64,000 nucleotides of DNA. Source: Flavobacterium akiainvivens. GTDB taxonomy: Bacteria > Bacteroidota > Bacteroidia > Flavobacteriales > Flavobacteriaceae. Under the pieces are notes generated by a model, which saw nothing but the letters and a program-made list of their open reading frames with translations, was not told where the DNA came from and did not search any database. Below, one piece after another: positions 55,401 through 62,236 of this stretch. The stretch covers positions 2,968,281-3,032,280 of the forward strand of contig NZ_LIYD01000005.1 of the NCBI RefSeq assembly GCF_001278115.1, in the 5' to 3' direction. Every line of letters begins with the position of its first letter. The stretch's first letter is position 1. A program made the position numbers and the translations under genes.

Positions 55401-56302
55401 CAGGTTTCACCCTGTGCCGCCGTACCAAAGTTAAACGGACCTACCCAGTTACTGGTGTTGCCGTCTCCACAGTTTGCCCTTACATAAAACTTATAGTCTG
55501 TGTTTTCTAAAAGGCCTGTGTCGTTGTAAGATGTAGAAGTAGAAGTATCAGTAACCGTACCTGTTGGGCCTTGTGCCACCGGTATAACTTCAAGGTCATA
55601 AGAACCTGTTGGTGCACCACCCGTAGGGTTTGTCCAGGTTAGTGTTGCCGTAGTAATACCAATGTTGCTTGCACCTAATCCTGTAGGGTCAAGACACTGA
55701 GATACCACGTTTACGTTGTCAATTGCCCAACGGTCTCCGGCATCGGTTTCCATAACAAAGGCAATGTAAACCGTTTGCCCTACCCATGTGTTAAGCGAAA
55801 CAACTTTTTCTGCCCATTCCTGTTGAGAAGGGTTAATTTGCAGTTCCGTCCAGTTTGCAGCAGTGCCCGAAAAAAGAGACGTGTCTGTTTGTAAAGCATA
55901 AGAGCCTGTTCCGGTTACCGGCTGAATCAACACTTTGTAAGCGTTTCCTGAGTCTCCGTTTACAAAAAGCCTTGACCAAAAACGCAGCTGGCCGTTAGTT
56001 GGCACAACTGTTGCAGGAGTAATAAGCCAGTCTCTGGCTACGGTACCATTGGTAACGTTTTCGCTGTTCAGGTAGGCAGAGTGGCTACCTGCATAAGCAG
56101 GCTGCTGCGTTGTACCGTTACCCTGAATCCAGGTGTTAATGGGGCCCGTTTCGTTAACAATGGCCCACCCAGCAGGACCCGCAGGAGAAGCTCCAAGGCC
56201 CGGGCTGGCAGCTGTCCACTCGCCTTCAAACCCTTCGGGGTACTGTGCATACCCGCAAAAGGATACTAAGGCCATGAATAGCAGTAGTGTAATTTTCCTC
56301 AT
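49424..56302 (-). CDS. 2292-aa modular adhesin-like protein with T9SS type B sorting domain
   Basis: The signal peptide is about 1-19. Domains in order: choice-of-anchor J (20-205), FnIII (207-295), a PPC-like domain (300-440), FnIII (440-530), then two near-duplicate choice-of-anchor J modules (about 529-709 and 807-982), each followed by FnIII. A Cys-Asn-Tyr-Ser-Phe domain (1080-1184), two FnIII domains (1190-1375) and a PKD-like region (1525-1620) come next. Five tandem repeats of about 76 residues (about 1710-2125, each with Ala-Thr-Gly-x-Ile and Gly-x-Tyr-x-Val-Thr-x-Thr-Ile) precede the type B end (SPNGDGLNDTWDLTGF to Val-Asn-Trp-Gln-Glu). Surface adhesion is inferred. Neighbouring SprF and PorE-like genes fit type B export. 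Confidence 0.93.
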   Translation of the reverse strand: MRKITLLLFMALVSFCGYAQYPEGFEGEWTAASPGLGASPAGPAGWAIVNETGPINTWIQGNGTTQQPAYAGSHSAYLNSENVTNGTVARDWLITPATVVPTNGQLRFWSRLFVNGDSGNAYKVLIQPVTGTGSYALQTDTSLFSGTAANWTELQINPSQQEWAEKVVSLNTWVGQTVYIAFVMETDAGDRWAIDNVNVVSQCLDPTGLGASNIGITTATLTWTNPTGGAPTGSYDLEVIPVAQGPTGTVTDTSTSTSYNDTGLLENTDYKFYVRANCGDGNTSNWVGPFNFGTAAQGETCNTAINIAALPYSTSNNTSNFGDTVEGSPGATGCGTTSAYLGGNDVFYAYTPTVSGTISVDVSGNGTWTGVFVYNSCANVGVSCVGGASNSAAVPLSIPTIAVTAGTTYYIVISTWPTPQTTAYNLVVQQVNCAPPVGQATTTTATSASLSWTNPSSATSWEVVVQSPGAGIPAGAGTTVSTNTNYPVTATTPAGVAFTSATTYEYWVRASCGNGLFSAWAGPYTFMTTQVPAAMPIAENWDSGTSNGWSLSNGTQTNKWHVGTATFNSPGHSLYVSNDNGVTNAYNNGATSVVHAYRDITIPAGADQALLQFDWKSVGENNWDYIRVWMVPTSFVPTTGTQIGNATGHVQVGGNFQASNTWQTSNNVLSVAEYATQTRRLVFEWRNDGGGGTNPPGAVDNINFSVITCPSPTNLTLGTTTETSATFNWTAPTTPPASYDYYFSTSTTAPTAATVPTGNTTTTTNTQSPLTPSTAYNFWVRSHCSDTDTSFWIGPVSFTTPQIPATLPINENWDGGTTNGWTLNNGTQTNKWAVGTATFNSPGHSLYVTNDNGVSNAYTTNTATNNVVHAYRDLSVPAGTTDVNVSFDWKNVGETGWDYIRVWLVPATWTPTPGTQITADATRVQLGGNFVGSNTWTTFQNIQNWSGYANGIRRIVFEWRNDTGGGTNPPGAVDNINVSVITCPQPIDLGATAIGQTSATLGWTNVGSATQWEYYIAETPATAPTASTTGVLTSTTTPTVTLEEATQYQYWVRAVCGDTDKSFWSGPYTFNTTICEVEDQCNYSFILTDSWGDGWNGNTMTVSQNGIPVATFGSTFTTGQGPITITVPLCHDLPFELYWNANGSFPGEVGVSVVNGFNQTLYSKPAGTGSQNTLLYTGEVDCLEPACLAPTGVTVTDETTTTISVTWAPSVVPGATYEVYYTNQGAAAPGEEPETNVIAATTNSAIIEGLDASTVYDIYVRTICSETSNSIWTLPLMHETDPLCPEPLNLQVNCLSSTGASIAWTADGAETSWEVVVQPAADPIPTSGAVVTEPMYLAENLSPNTAYTAYVRAICPDVDGFSSWAEVDFTTNVGPGDANPLCTSTTSVPSSTGAPGYGQIGCLFSTPNPIWYYFTVEHEGGAPAPMNFTLTQVSTAGNPIDVDFAAFGPFESALDACSQINLTPSANNPLIVACSYSASATENFVIPNVEDGQVYALLITNFNGSAGNISLTQTNATTPGAPTTSCDPIVELGNNQVHCGSESTELTANVDNPGEGTVYEYVWTLDDEPYTPTIVETGDDYQTILVEELGQHIIGVTITVTDNPDEPTAEDLVTITLSAPFTVPAPAPVTLCSTTGTAPLDLGAINFLGTLNPADYQLDGVFATNGGAQGNTGAIDTSVPYNVGTTTLYIRVSDIDVPTCFQVVPLTVTVNAAPTATIAYADSPFCSSETTGAVTQTGNAGGVYSSTTGLSINATTGAIDVTASEPGVYTVTYTIAASASCPEFTTTTEVTIVAAPEATIAYDDTPYCSNGGTAIVTFTGTTGGVYSSTTGLDIDPATGEIDLAASTPGVYTVTYTIPDTGDCLGTAVTTEVTITALPTATISYAASPYCSDAGVATVTFTGTTGGVYTATDGLIIDAATGEIVLASNAAGTYTVTYTIAAANGCEEVTATAEVVITELPVAGFSYADATICQNAGEQQIQLAPGASVGVFSADVAGLDIDTATGTIDPLNSEVGTYVVTNTIAAANGCDEVTATFSVEILPASVADFTYAATAYCQDEPVNPMPILDGIAGTFSAPAGLSVNSATGEINLAASTPGTYVVTNTIAGSDNCPAVATTEITITSLPVIVLEDGCVDNRYSVWVNFDDDAVYTEDNVTIEWTKNGTVVGNDQLLDISELGAGTYDVEVTPLSGAACPSVGQIVIESVNCFTPKGISPNGDGLNDTWDLTGFNVRKVAIFNRYGKEVYKFTGAYTDEFAGIASNGEKLPSGTYFYMFERNDGTTETGWVYVNWQE

Positions 56303-56331
56303 AGTATTTTAAGTTTAGGTAAAATATCTCC

Positions 56332-56339
56332 CAAATTTA
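56332..56339 (-). promoter_or_regulatory. candidate -7 element, giant adhesin gene
   Basis: The minus strand reads TAAATTTG, 30 bases upstream of the ATG. Confidence 0.5.
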
Positions 56340-56441
56340 AAAAAATATAACACATACGTAACATCTAAGTGAAAATTAACACAAAAAATTCTAAATTGAT
56401 AATTCATTCCTAATATGAAAATTAAACCGCCTTAATTTTTA

Positions 56442-56449
56442 TAATTTTG
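56442..56449 (+). promoter_or_regulatory. candidate -7 element, hflX
   Basis: TAATTTTG matches TAnnTTTG, 19 bases before the ATG at 56468. Confidence 0.5.
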
Positions 56450-56467
56450 TAAAACATTATATTCAGC

Positions 56468-57709
56468 ATGCTCGAGAAAGAAACTATACAATATGAAAAG
56501 GCCGTTTTGGCAGGAATTATAACACGTGAACAGGACGAACAGAAACTATCTGAGTATCTGGATGAACTGGAATTTTTAACCTACACTGCCGGTGGAGAGG
56601 TTGTAAAACGTTTTAGCCAGCGTATGGAAAAACCCAATCCAAAAACGTTTTTAGGTACCGGTAAAATTGAGGAAATCAACCTATATATTAAAGAGCACGA
56701 TATTAAAACCGTGATTTTTGATGACGAGCTTACCCCCGCCCAGCAAAAAAACCTTACCCGCGAACTTAATGCCAAGGTGCTGGACCGCACCAACCTTATA
56801 TTAGACATATTTGCACAGCGTGCCCAAACCAGCTATGCCCGCACACAGGTAGAACTGGCCCAGTGCCAGTACCTGCTGCCACGCCTTAGCGGTATGTGGA
56901 CCCACCTTGAGCGCCAGCGTGGTGGTATAGGTATGCGCGGCCCCGGTGAAACCGAAATTGAGACTGACCGCCGTATTGTGCGCGACCGTATTGCACTCCT
57001 TAAGGAAAAACTGCGCACTATAGACCGCCAGATGGGCGTGCAGCGCAGCAACCGCGGCGCCATGGTGCGCGTGGCACTTGTAGGCTACACTAACGTAGGC
57101 AAGAGCACACTTATGAATGTGATTAGCAAAAGCGAGGTGTTTGTAGAAAACAAGCTTTTTGCAACGCTGGACACTACCGTGCGCAAAGTGGTTATTAAAA
57201 ACCTGCCTTTTTTACTGAGTGACACCGTAGGGTTTATACGCAAGCTGCCTACACAGCTGGTAGAATCGTTTAAAAGTACGCTCGACGAAGTGCGCGAGGC
57301 CGACCTCCTGCTGCACGTGGTAGATATTTCGCACCACGATTTTGAAGACCACATAGCATCTGTAAACCAGATATTGCAGGAAATAAAGAGCAACGACAAG
57401 CCCACCATTATGGTGTTTAATAAAATAGACGCCTTTAAGCCCGATGTTATTGAGGAAGACGACCTGGTTACCGAAAAAACCACCCGCCACTACTCTCTTG
57501 ACGAATGGAAACAAACCTGGATGAACAACGTGGGCGAAAATAATGCCCTGTTTATCTCGGCCACCAACAAAGAAAACTTTGAGCAGTTCAGGGAAAAAGT
57601 ATATGAGGCCGTAAGGCAAATACACATTACACGTTTCCCGTATAACAACTTCCTCTACCCGGATTATAAAGACAACCACGCCGAGGAAAAAGAAAGCAAC
57701 GACGAATAA
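56468..57709 (+). CDS. hflX: ribosome-associated GTPase HflX
   Basis: 413 aa. The N-terminal HflX domain (about 20-190) has the Thr-Phe-Leu-Gly-Thr-Gly-Lys start and ERQRGGIGMRGPGETEIETD. The G domain has the P-loop Gly-Tyr-Thr-Asn-Val-Gly-Lys-Ser-Thr (about 204-212), SDTVGFIRKLPTQLVESF, and Asn-Lys-Ile-Asp (NKxD). HflX splits stalled or hibernating ribosomes after stress. It is monocistronic with a strong terminator. Length is normal. Confidence 0.95.
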   Translation: MLEKETIQYEKAVLAGIITREQDEQKLSEYLDELEFLTYTAGGEVVKRFSQRMEKPNPKTFLGTGKIEEINLYIKEHDIKTVIFDDELTPAQQKNLTRELNAKVLDRTNLILDIFAQRAQTSYARTQVELAQCQYLLPRLSGMWTHLERQRGGIGMRGPGETEIETDRRIVRDRIALLKEKLRTIDRQMGVQRSNRGAMVRVALVGYTNVGKSTLMNVISKSEVFVENKLFATLDTTVRKVVIKNLPFLLSDTVGFIRKLPTQLVESFKSTLDEVREADLLLHVVDISHHDFEDHIASVNQILQEIKSNDKPTIMVFNKIDAFKPDVIEEDDLVTEKTTRHYSLDEWKQTWMNNVGENNALFISATNKENFEQFREKVYEAVRQIHITRFPYNNFLYPDYKDNHAEEKESNDE

Positions 57710-57714
57710 CACAA

Positions 57715-57740
57715 GGGAGGCAAATGCCTCCCTTTTTCTT
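57715..57740 (+). terminator. intrinsic terminator of hflX
   Basis: The stem GGGAGGC/GCCTCCC (57715-57721 with 57726-57732) is followed by TTTTTC. Its right half forms part of the direct repeat described at 57725. Confidence 0.85.
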
Positions 57741-57944
57741 TAAAAATCCTCAATCTTTTAAACACAAAGGCCACCAGGCTTATAGCAATGAAATCATTCC
57801 TGAAGCACACAAAGCTTTGTGATCTTACGCCGAAGGCGGTTTTTGCTGTGCTCTTTGTGAAAAAACTTGGTGGCCTTTGTGTTAGAATGCACCACTAATC
57901 TTCCAACAAATAGCTAATTGCCTCCGTTTTTCTTTAAAAATCCT
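57725..57944. repeat. 26-bp direct repeats flanking a hairpin element
   Basis: 57725-57750 and 57919-57944 match at 25 of 26 bases (TGCCTCC then C or G, TTTTTCTTTAAAAATCCT). Between them are arms AACACAAAGGCCACCA (57761-57776) and its exact complement (57868-57883), and an internal palindrome CACAAAGCTTTGTG (57808-57821). Confidence 0.75.
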
Positions 57945-58008
57945 TATTAATGGGTATTGTGTATATAAGTATAGTGCAGGAAATTTGCCTTAACTAAAAC
58001 ATTATGAT

Positions 58009-58071
58009 ATGAAACGTACTATTACCACCATTCGCCACTATGTAGTGGAGTTTTTTAGGCAACACTGGTAG
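58009..58071 (+). CDS. orphan 20-codon ORF, leader-peptide-like
   Basis: The ORF encodes a 20-residue peptide beginning Met-Lys-Arg-Thr-Ile-Thr-Thr-Ile and ending Phe-Phe-Arg-Gln-His-Trp. A hairpin (AGCAGC at 58074-58079 with GCTGCT at 58084-58089, loop CCCC) directly follows the stop, then CTTT. Layout resembles an attenuator leader, but the next downstream gene is convergent. May be a real small protein, a relic, or chance. Confidence 0.3.
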   Translation: MKRTITTIRHYVVEFFRQHW

Positions 58072-58185
58072 AAAGCAGCCCCCGCTGCTCTTTGCCACGT
58101 ATTTCGGGTTCCTACATTCCCGCCGGAAAACAGCCGACTGACCGTTACTCCTCCAAAGGCGCATTAGTGTACCACTACGCACTAA

Positions 58186-59157
58186 TCATATTTCCCTAAC
58201 AACATTGCCAATAATCATTTGGGCATGAACGCGGCTGTTTTCTATAAACCATTTGTGGGTTTCCATGCCACCGCACACCACACCCGCCAGGTACAGGCCG
58301 GGCACATTGGTTTCCATGGTCTCCGGGTTATAGGCCGGGGTACACAGCAAATCATCCGAAACGGCAATACCGCACGCCTTTAAAAAGTCAATATCGGGTC
58401 GGTAGCCCGTAAGCGCCAGTACAAAATCGGCCTCAAGGGTTTCATACCCCTCCGGCGTAAAGATTTTGACCTCCTTATCTGTAATCTCTGTAATTTCCGA
58501 ATAAAACCAGGCTTTGATACTGCCCTCTTTAATACGGTTTTCTATATCGGGTTTAATCCAGTACTTAACGCGGTCGTTTATTTCGCCCTTGCGGATAACC
58601 ATGGTAACATCAGCGCCTTTGTGCCAGCATTCCAGCGCGGCATCTACACTACTGTTATTAGCGCCCACTACCACCACCTTGCGAAAGGCATATTCATGTG
58701 CCTCCTTATAGTAGTGGCGCACGTGCGGCAGGTTTTCGCCCGGCACATTCATATACACGGGAATATCATAAAACCCGGTGGCAATAACCACATTTTGTGC
58801 ATTGTACCACCCCTTGTCTGAATGCACTATGAAGTAACCCGCCTTTTGCTTGTTTACCGAAATCACCTTTTCATGCAGGTTAATGTTCAGCTTAAAGTGC
58901 TTTTGTATGTTGCGGTAATACTCCAGCGCCTCCTGCCTGCCCGGTTTTGGGGCAATACAGCTAAAGGGCACATTGCCTATTTCCAGCCTTTCGGCCGTAC
59001 TGAAAAACGTCATGTACAGCGGGTAGTTAAACAAGCTGTTAACCAGTGCACCTTTTTCCAGAATCAGGTAATTGAGGCCGTACAGCTGCGCCTCAATGGC
59101 ACACGCCATGCCTATGGGCCCACCGCCTATTATAATTAAGTCATATGCTACTTCCAT
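58186..59157 (-). CDS. ypdA: YpdA-family bacillithiol disulfide reductase
   Basis: 323 aa. The FAD-binding motif is Ile-Gly-Gly-Gly-Pro-Ile-Gly-Met (residues 10-17), and the NADPH-binding motif is VVVGANNSSVDAALECW (about 165-181). LTGYRPDIDFLKACG supplies a later motif near the end. This fits the single-Cys YpdA family that reduces oxidised bacillithiol rather than a two-Cys thioredoxin reductase. It works with the bacilliredoxin at 26389. It overlaps the CYTH gene by 10 bp. Confidence 0.9.
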   Translation of the reverse strand: MEVAYDLIIIGGGPIGMACAIEAQLYGLNYLILEKGALVNSLFNYPLYMTFFSTAERLEIGNVPFSCIAPKPGRQEALEYYRNIQKHFKLNINLHEKVISVNKQKAGYFIVHSDKGWYNAQNVVIATGFYDIPVYMNVPGENLPHVRHYYKEAHEYAFRKVVVVGANNSSVDAALECWHKGADVTMVIRKGEINDRVKYWIKPDIENRIKEGSIKAWFYSEITEITDKEVKIFTPEGYETLEADFVLALTGYRPDIDFLKACGIAVSDDLLCTPAYNPETMETNVPGLYLAGVVCGGMETHKWFIENSRVHAQMIIGNVVREI

Positions 59158-59618
59158 GCAGTAAAGGGGTTGCGGCTAAGGTAAGCATTGTAGTAGCGCT
59201 CCTGCCCTGTTACTTCTTCGCCCAGCCATTCGGGTTTTTCAAAAGCTTCGTTTTCTTCCTGTAGTTCAATTTCGGCAACCACCAGGCCTGCGTTTTCGCC
59301 AAAAAACTCATCTACCTCATACACGTGGCTGCCCACCTGCACCTCATACCGAATTTTATCAATAGCGCCCAGTTCGCAAAGGGCAAGTAGCTGTTGGGCA
59401 TCGGCAACGGTTATTTCTTTTTCCCACTCCATACGGGTGGTACCACTTTCATTACCCTTACCTTTTATGGTTAAAAAGCCTTTGTCGCCCTTGGTGCGCA
59501 CCCTCACGGTACGCTCCGGCACCGAACTAAGGTAGCCCTGCGCAATGCGCTTACTGCTGAAGGCCTGTGCTTTATAATCGTCAGTCTTTACTAAAAACTT
59601 GCGTTCAATCTCGGTCAT
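59148..59618 (-). CDS. CYTH-domain protein (triphosphate tunnel family)
   Basis: 156 aa from the ATG at 59618 (Met-Thr-Glu-Ile-Glu-Arg-Lys-Phe); an ATG at 59624 would add two residues. The ExExK start motif of CYTH enzymes is present (Glu-Ile-Glu-Arg-Lys), followed by Arg-Thr-Val-Arg-Val-Arg, ITLK-like FLTIKGKGNE and AEIELQEENEAFEKPEW. CYTH proteins bind triphosphates or act as tripolyphosphatases or thiamine triphosphatases. The substrate is not predictable. Its last 10 bp overlap the YpdA start, so the two are coupled. Confidence 0.9.
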   Translation of the reverse strand: MTEIERKFLVKTDDYKAQAFSSKRIAQGYLSSVPERTVRVRTKGDKGFLTIKGKGNESGTTRMEWEKEITVADAQQLLALCELGAIDKIRYEVQVGSHVYEVDEFFGENAGLVVAEIELQEENEAFEKPEWLGEEVTGQERYYNAYLSRNPFTAWK

Positions 59619-59697
59619 GTACAATAAATATTACTACAGGCAAGTTACGCAATTACAGGCAATGCTTTTTTGTATATTTAACCTAAAATCTCCTGCT

Positions 59698-60576
59698 GTG
59701 AAAACCACCTTACCCCTGCTGTGCCTCGCCATGCTGTTTATAGCCTGCCGGCAGAACACACCCGTAAACCAAACACCTGCCTTAGCGCCGGGTCATACTG
59801 ATTCGGCCGGCATTTCGCCACAGCAAAAAAAGATAAACGACAGCCTTGCCCAGCTACAGGACAGCCTTGCCATAGAAAAAATGCTGGTAAAGGCAATTGG
59901 AATGGCTAAAACCTACAGGCAAACCGAATTCTCGTTTTCGTTTCACGATACACTTACCGATAATATGAAGGCCTATACTGATGTAACCGGTGGCCGCTGG
60001 TTTTCCAAAAACAAAAGGTATGTAAAAATTAAAAGGGAAGCTTCATCTATAGTATATACCGATATTTTTGAGGTACAGGGCTTAAAGCTTGTGCAGGTTT
60101 TGCATAATGGTGTGCCGGGCCAAACACATGTGAACGATACCGTTATGGATATAAATGGTGATGGCCATAAAGATTTTGCCGTGCACTGGTACCCATCTTC
60201 GGGGTGTTGTGCCCGCGACAGGTATGATGTGTATATTTTTAACCCGAAAACCGGTGCATTTGCAGATAAGCAGGAGTTTATAAACCCCACATTTTAACCA
60301 AAGGAAAAAGTAGTGCGCGGGTATGAATACGGGCATTATCCGGGTATGTACAAATACAGGTGGAACGGCTTTAAGATTGATACCGTAGAGTATGTATATG
60401 CCGATACCGTTGTGCGCAACAAATATTATATAACATCCAGGAGCGCAAATAATCTCCCCCCGGAAAAAGAAAGCGGTATTAAGCGTATAATATATAAACT
60501 GCCTGCCGAATATAAAAACATAGATTTTGATTATGCAAGCCATATAATAAGCAGCCACGAAAAATCAGGGAAATAA
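59698..60576 (+). pseudogene. lipoprotein gene interrupted by an in-frame TAA
   Basis: The natural start is probably GTG at 59698, giving a lipobox (Leu-Phe-Ile-Ala-Cys). The frame is open to TAA at 60295-60297, after Phe-Ile-Asn-Pro-Thr-Phe. The same frame then continues without another stop to 60576, encoding PKEKVVRGYEYGHYP and on to Glu-Lys-Ser-Gly-Lys. The segment before the stop has VMDINGDGHKDFAVHWYPSS, a Ca-binding-like loop of the XAC2610-type. One base change (TCA to TAA) would explain it. A full-length product would be about 292 residues; 199 remain. A near-consensus -7 element (TATATTTA) lies upstream. Confidence 0.75.
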
Positions 60577-60597
60577 AAAAACCCCGCAATTGCGGGG
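60575..60597 (-). terminator. intrinsic terminator of the DUF3078 gene
   Basis: The stem CCCCGCAA/TTGCGGGG (60582-60589 with 60590-60597) is followed on the minus strand by TTTTTTT. Confidence 0.85.
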
Positions 60598-60620
60598 CTT
60601 ATATTTTCTATCAAACAGGC

Positions 60621-61508
60621 TTAAAACCCGTAGTTTACCGCTACACCAAACACCTGGCGAATCTGGAAACCACGGAAAGCATTATCATCATAAATAGTCT
60701 GGAAGCTAAGGTTTGTGGTAAGGTAACGGTTTATCTTCATCACAATGTTTAGCTGGTAGTCAATATCTACATTTTGCGGGTCTTCAAGGTAATTGCTGTA
60801 CAGGTTTAGTATGTTTTCAAACTGCACGTTTGCAATAACATCAAGCTTGTAATACAATGATGTATTGAAACCCAGCTCATAACGCATGCTCTTGCCCTGC
60901 TCTACCCCAAAATAAGCCTCATCGGGCAGGGTAAACGCACTGTCTACAAATGTAAACTTACTGGTTACAGGCGATATGTTAACCTTAAGGTTGTCGTTCT
61001 TTTTATACAGCATACCCACACCCGCAAGCAGGTAAGCCGGCGAAAGAAAGTTGGTATACTCACTGCGCACCTCAGCGCCGTTTTCATCGCGGTCGTACAG
61101 GTAACCCTTTGTAAACTGCGTTTTAAAATTGGCGAAGGCACTGTAGTACCAGTACTTGCTCTTCTGTTTACCCAGTACCGAGTTCAGTTCCAGCCTGTCG
61201 TCTGTTTTTTTGGCAAATGAACTGGTTTTGGTTTTTACAATACCATAAGAAGCCATTAGCTTGTTATCCCATGCCCAGTCGCCTTTTTTATAATTCAGGT
61301 CGTAGTTTATGCCTATGTTGCCCGAAATGTTGTTTTCGCCACCGGCAATCCAGTTATCAAACGTACTCTGGTTAAACAGGAACGAGGCGTTGCCTTTCTT
61401 GGTCCACGGGCCTATGGTGTCGTTATCGGCCTGTGGTGGCTGTATACTGTCCTGCGCTGTGGCAATAAAAGCAATAGTAAGTAGTAATAGGGTAAAAAGT
61501 TTCTTCAT
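60621..61508 (-). CDS. DUF3078 outer-membrane beta-barrel protein
   Basis: 295 aa from the ATG at 61508; the longer frame to 61553 crosses the promoter. The signal peptide is about 1-18 (ending Ala-Thr-Ala-Gln). The start of the mature part, GPWTKKGNASFLFNQSTFDN, with FDNWIAGGENNISGN is the DUF3078 signature. The rest is a beta-barrel with alternating aromatic residues, ending Tyr-Gly-Phe. It is an outer-membrane protein of unknown role, next to a DUF2480 gene as in related genomes. Confidence 0.9.
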   Translation of the reverse strand: MKKLFTLLLLTIAFIATAQDSIQPPQADNDTIGPWTKKGNASFLFNQSTFDNWIAGGENNISGNIGINYDLNYKKGDWAWDNKLMASYGIVKTKTSSFAKKTDDRLELNSVLGKQKSKYWYYSAFANFKTQFTKGYLYDRDENGAEVRSEYTNFLSPAYLLAGVGMLYKKNDNLKVNISPVTSKFTFVDSAFTLPDEAYFGVEQGKSMRYELGFNTSLYYKLDVIANVQFENILNLYSNYLEDPQNVDIDYQLNIVMKINRYLTTNLSFQTIYDDNAFRGFQIRQVFGVAVNYGF

Positions 61509-61525
61509 GGCGTTTCGTGTTTTTA

Positions 61526-61533
61526 CAAAAATA
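61526..61533 (-). promoter_or_regulatory. candidate -7 element, DUF3078 gene
   Basis: The minus strand reads TATTTTTG, 18 bases from the ATG at 61508. Confidence 0.5.
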
Positions 61534-61567
61534 GCCTTTGTATTTCCATACAAAGGCTAATATTACG

Positions 61568-62086
61568 TTAAACCTTGGCTTTTTTATACAGCGGTACAGA
61601 TGAGCACGCTTCGCCAAACATAATGCTTTTGGCCACCGGCAGCAGTTTTTGCGATGCCATTACATAGGCTTCCTGCGGCACCGGCTTGCGGCTGCACCCC
61701 TTTATAATTACGGGTTTGCCCTCATACTCGCTATAATCAAGCCCGTCTAAAATTTCCTGGTATACAAGGGTGTTTATTTGCTGTGGCGTACCCTGGATTA
61801 CCTTTTTGGCAAACGGCTGTAAATAAACCGTTACCAGCATATAGGCCCAGGCAGGCACAATGGCATCGGTACTGCAATACAGCGCCACAAATTTGCCCTG
61901 GTACTGTGCCCAGTCATGGTTTTTAAGCGTTTCGCGAAAATCTTTCTCACGCAATACAAACCCTTCCCACAACCATTCAGATAGGTCTAAGCCCAGGCGC
62001 TCGCCTTCGGGGTAATAGTCTTCAAGGTCAAAAACCTGCAGGACGCTATTGGCCACGCGGTTTATTATTTCCATTTCTTCTTCCAT
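61568..62086 (-). CDS. DUF2480 family protein
   Basis: 172 aa, cytosolic. EIINRVANSVLQVFDLEDYY at the start and AIVPAWAYMLVTVYLQPFAK in the middle are characteristic of DUF2480, and IIKGCSRKPVPQEAYV follows. The family is restricted to Bacteroidota and has no known function; it is often encoded near Fe-S or SUF genes. Here it is 59 bp upstream of the DUF3078 gene. Confidence 0.9.
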   Translation of the reverse strand: MEEEMEIINRVANSVLQVFDLEDYYPEGERLGLDLSEWLWEGFVLREKDFRETLKNHDWAQYQGKFVALYCSTDAIVPAWAYMLVTVYLQPFAKKVIQGTPQQINTLVYQEILDGLDYSEYEGKPVIIKGCSRKPVPQEAYVMASQKLLPVAKSIMFGEACSSVPLYKKAKV

Positions 62087-62109
62087 AATCCTTACGCTAA
62101 AATGTATAA

Positions 62110-62117
62110 CAAAGGTA
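62110..62117 (-). promoter_or_regulatory. candidate -7 element, DUF2480 gene
   Basis: The minus strand reads TACCTTTG, 24 bases from the ATG. Confidence 0.5.
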
Positions 62118-62208
62118 CGGGTTTTTAAAACATAAAAATGCTATACGGTTTCCTGCGCATTACATTAAAAATTTACATTCACAAAACATAAGTAAGCGAA
62201 CATTCATT

Positions 62209-62216
62209 TATATTTG
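62209..62216 (+). promoter_or_regulatory. candidate -7 element, tetR-MFS operon
   Basis: TATATTTG matches TAnnTTTG, 21 bases before the TetR ATG. Just upstream, AAGTAAGCGAACATTCATT is weakly symmetric and could be the repressor's operator. Confidence 0.5.
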
Positions 62217-62236
62217 CAGCGTAAATGTAACTAAAT

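Larger units (their letters stand above)
57710..58185. other. intergenic region after hflX
   Basis: This 476-base gap holds the hflX terminator, a 26-bp direct repeat bracketing a hairpin element (57725-57944), a 20-codon ORF (58009) with a following hairpin, and a small inverted repeat ATTAGTG/CACTAAT at about 58163-58184. No full gene is seen. Confidence 0.6.

Noticed and set aside
49424..56302. Tandem DNA repeats as a CRISPR array
   Set aside because: The repeats encode protein modules of about 76 residues in one open frame. There are no short spacers or cas genes.
60295..60297. Programmed stop-codon readthrough of the lipoprotein gene
   Set aside because: The codon is TAA, which is not used for selenocysteine or pyrrolysine, and no stimulatory structure is visible. 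A point mutation is simpler.
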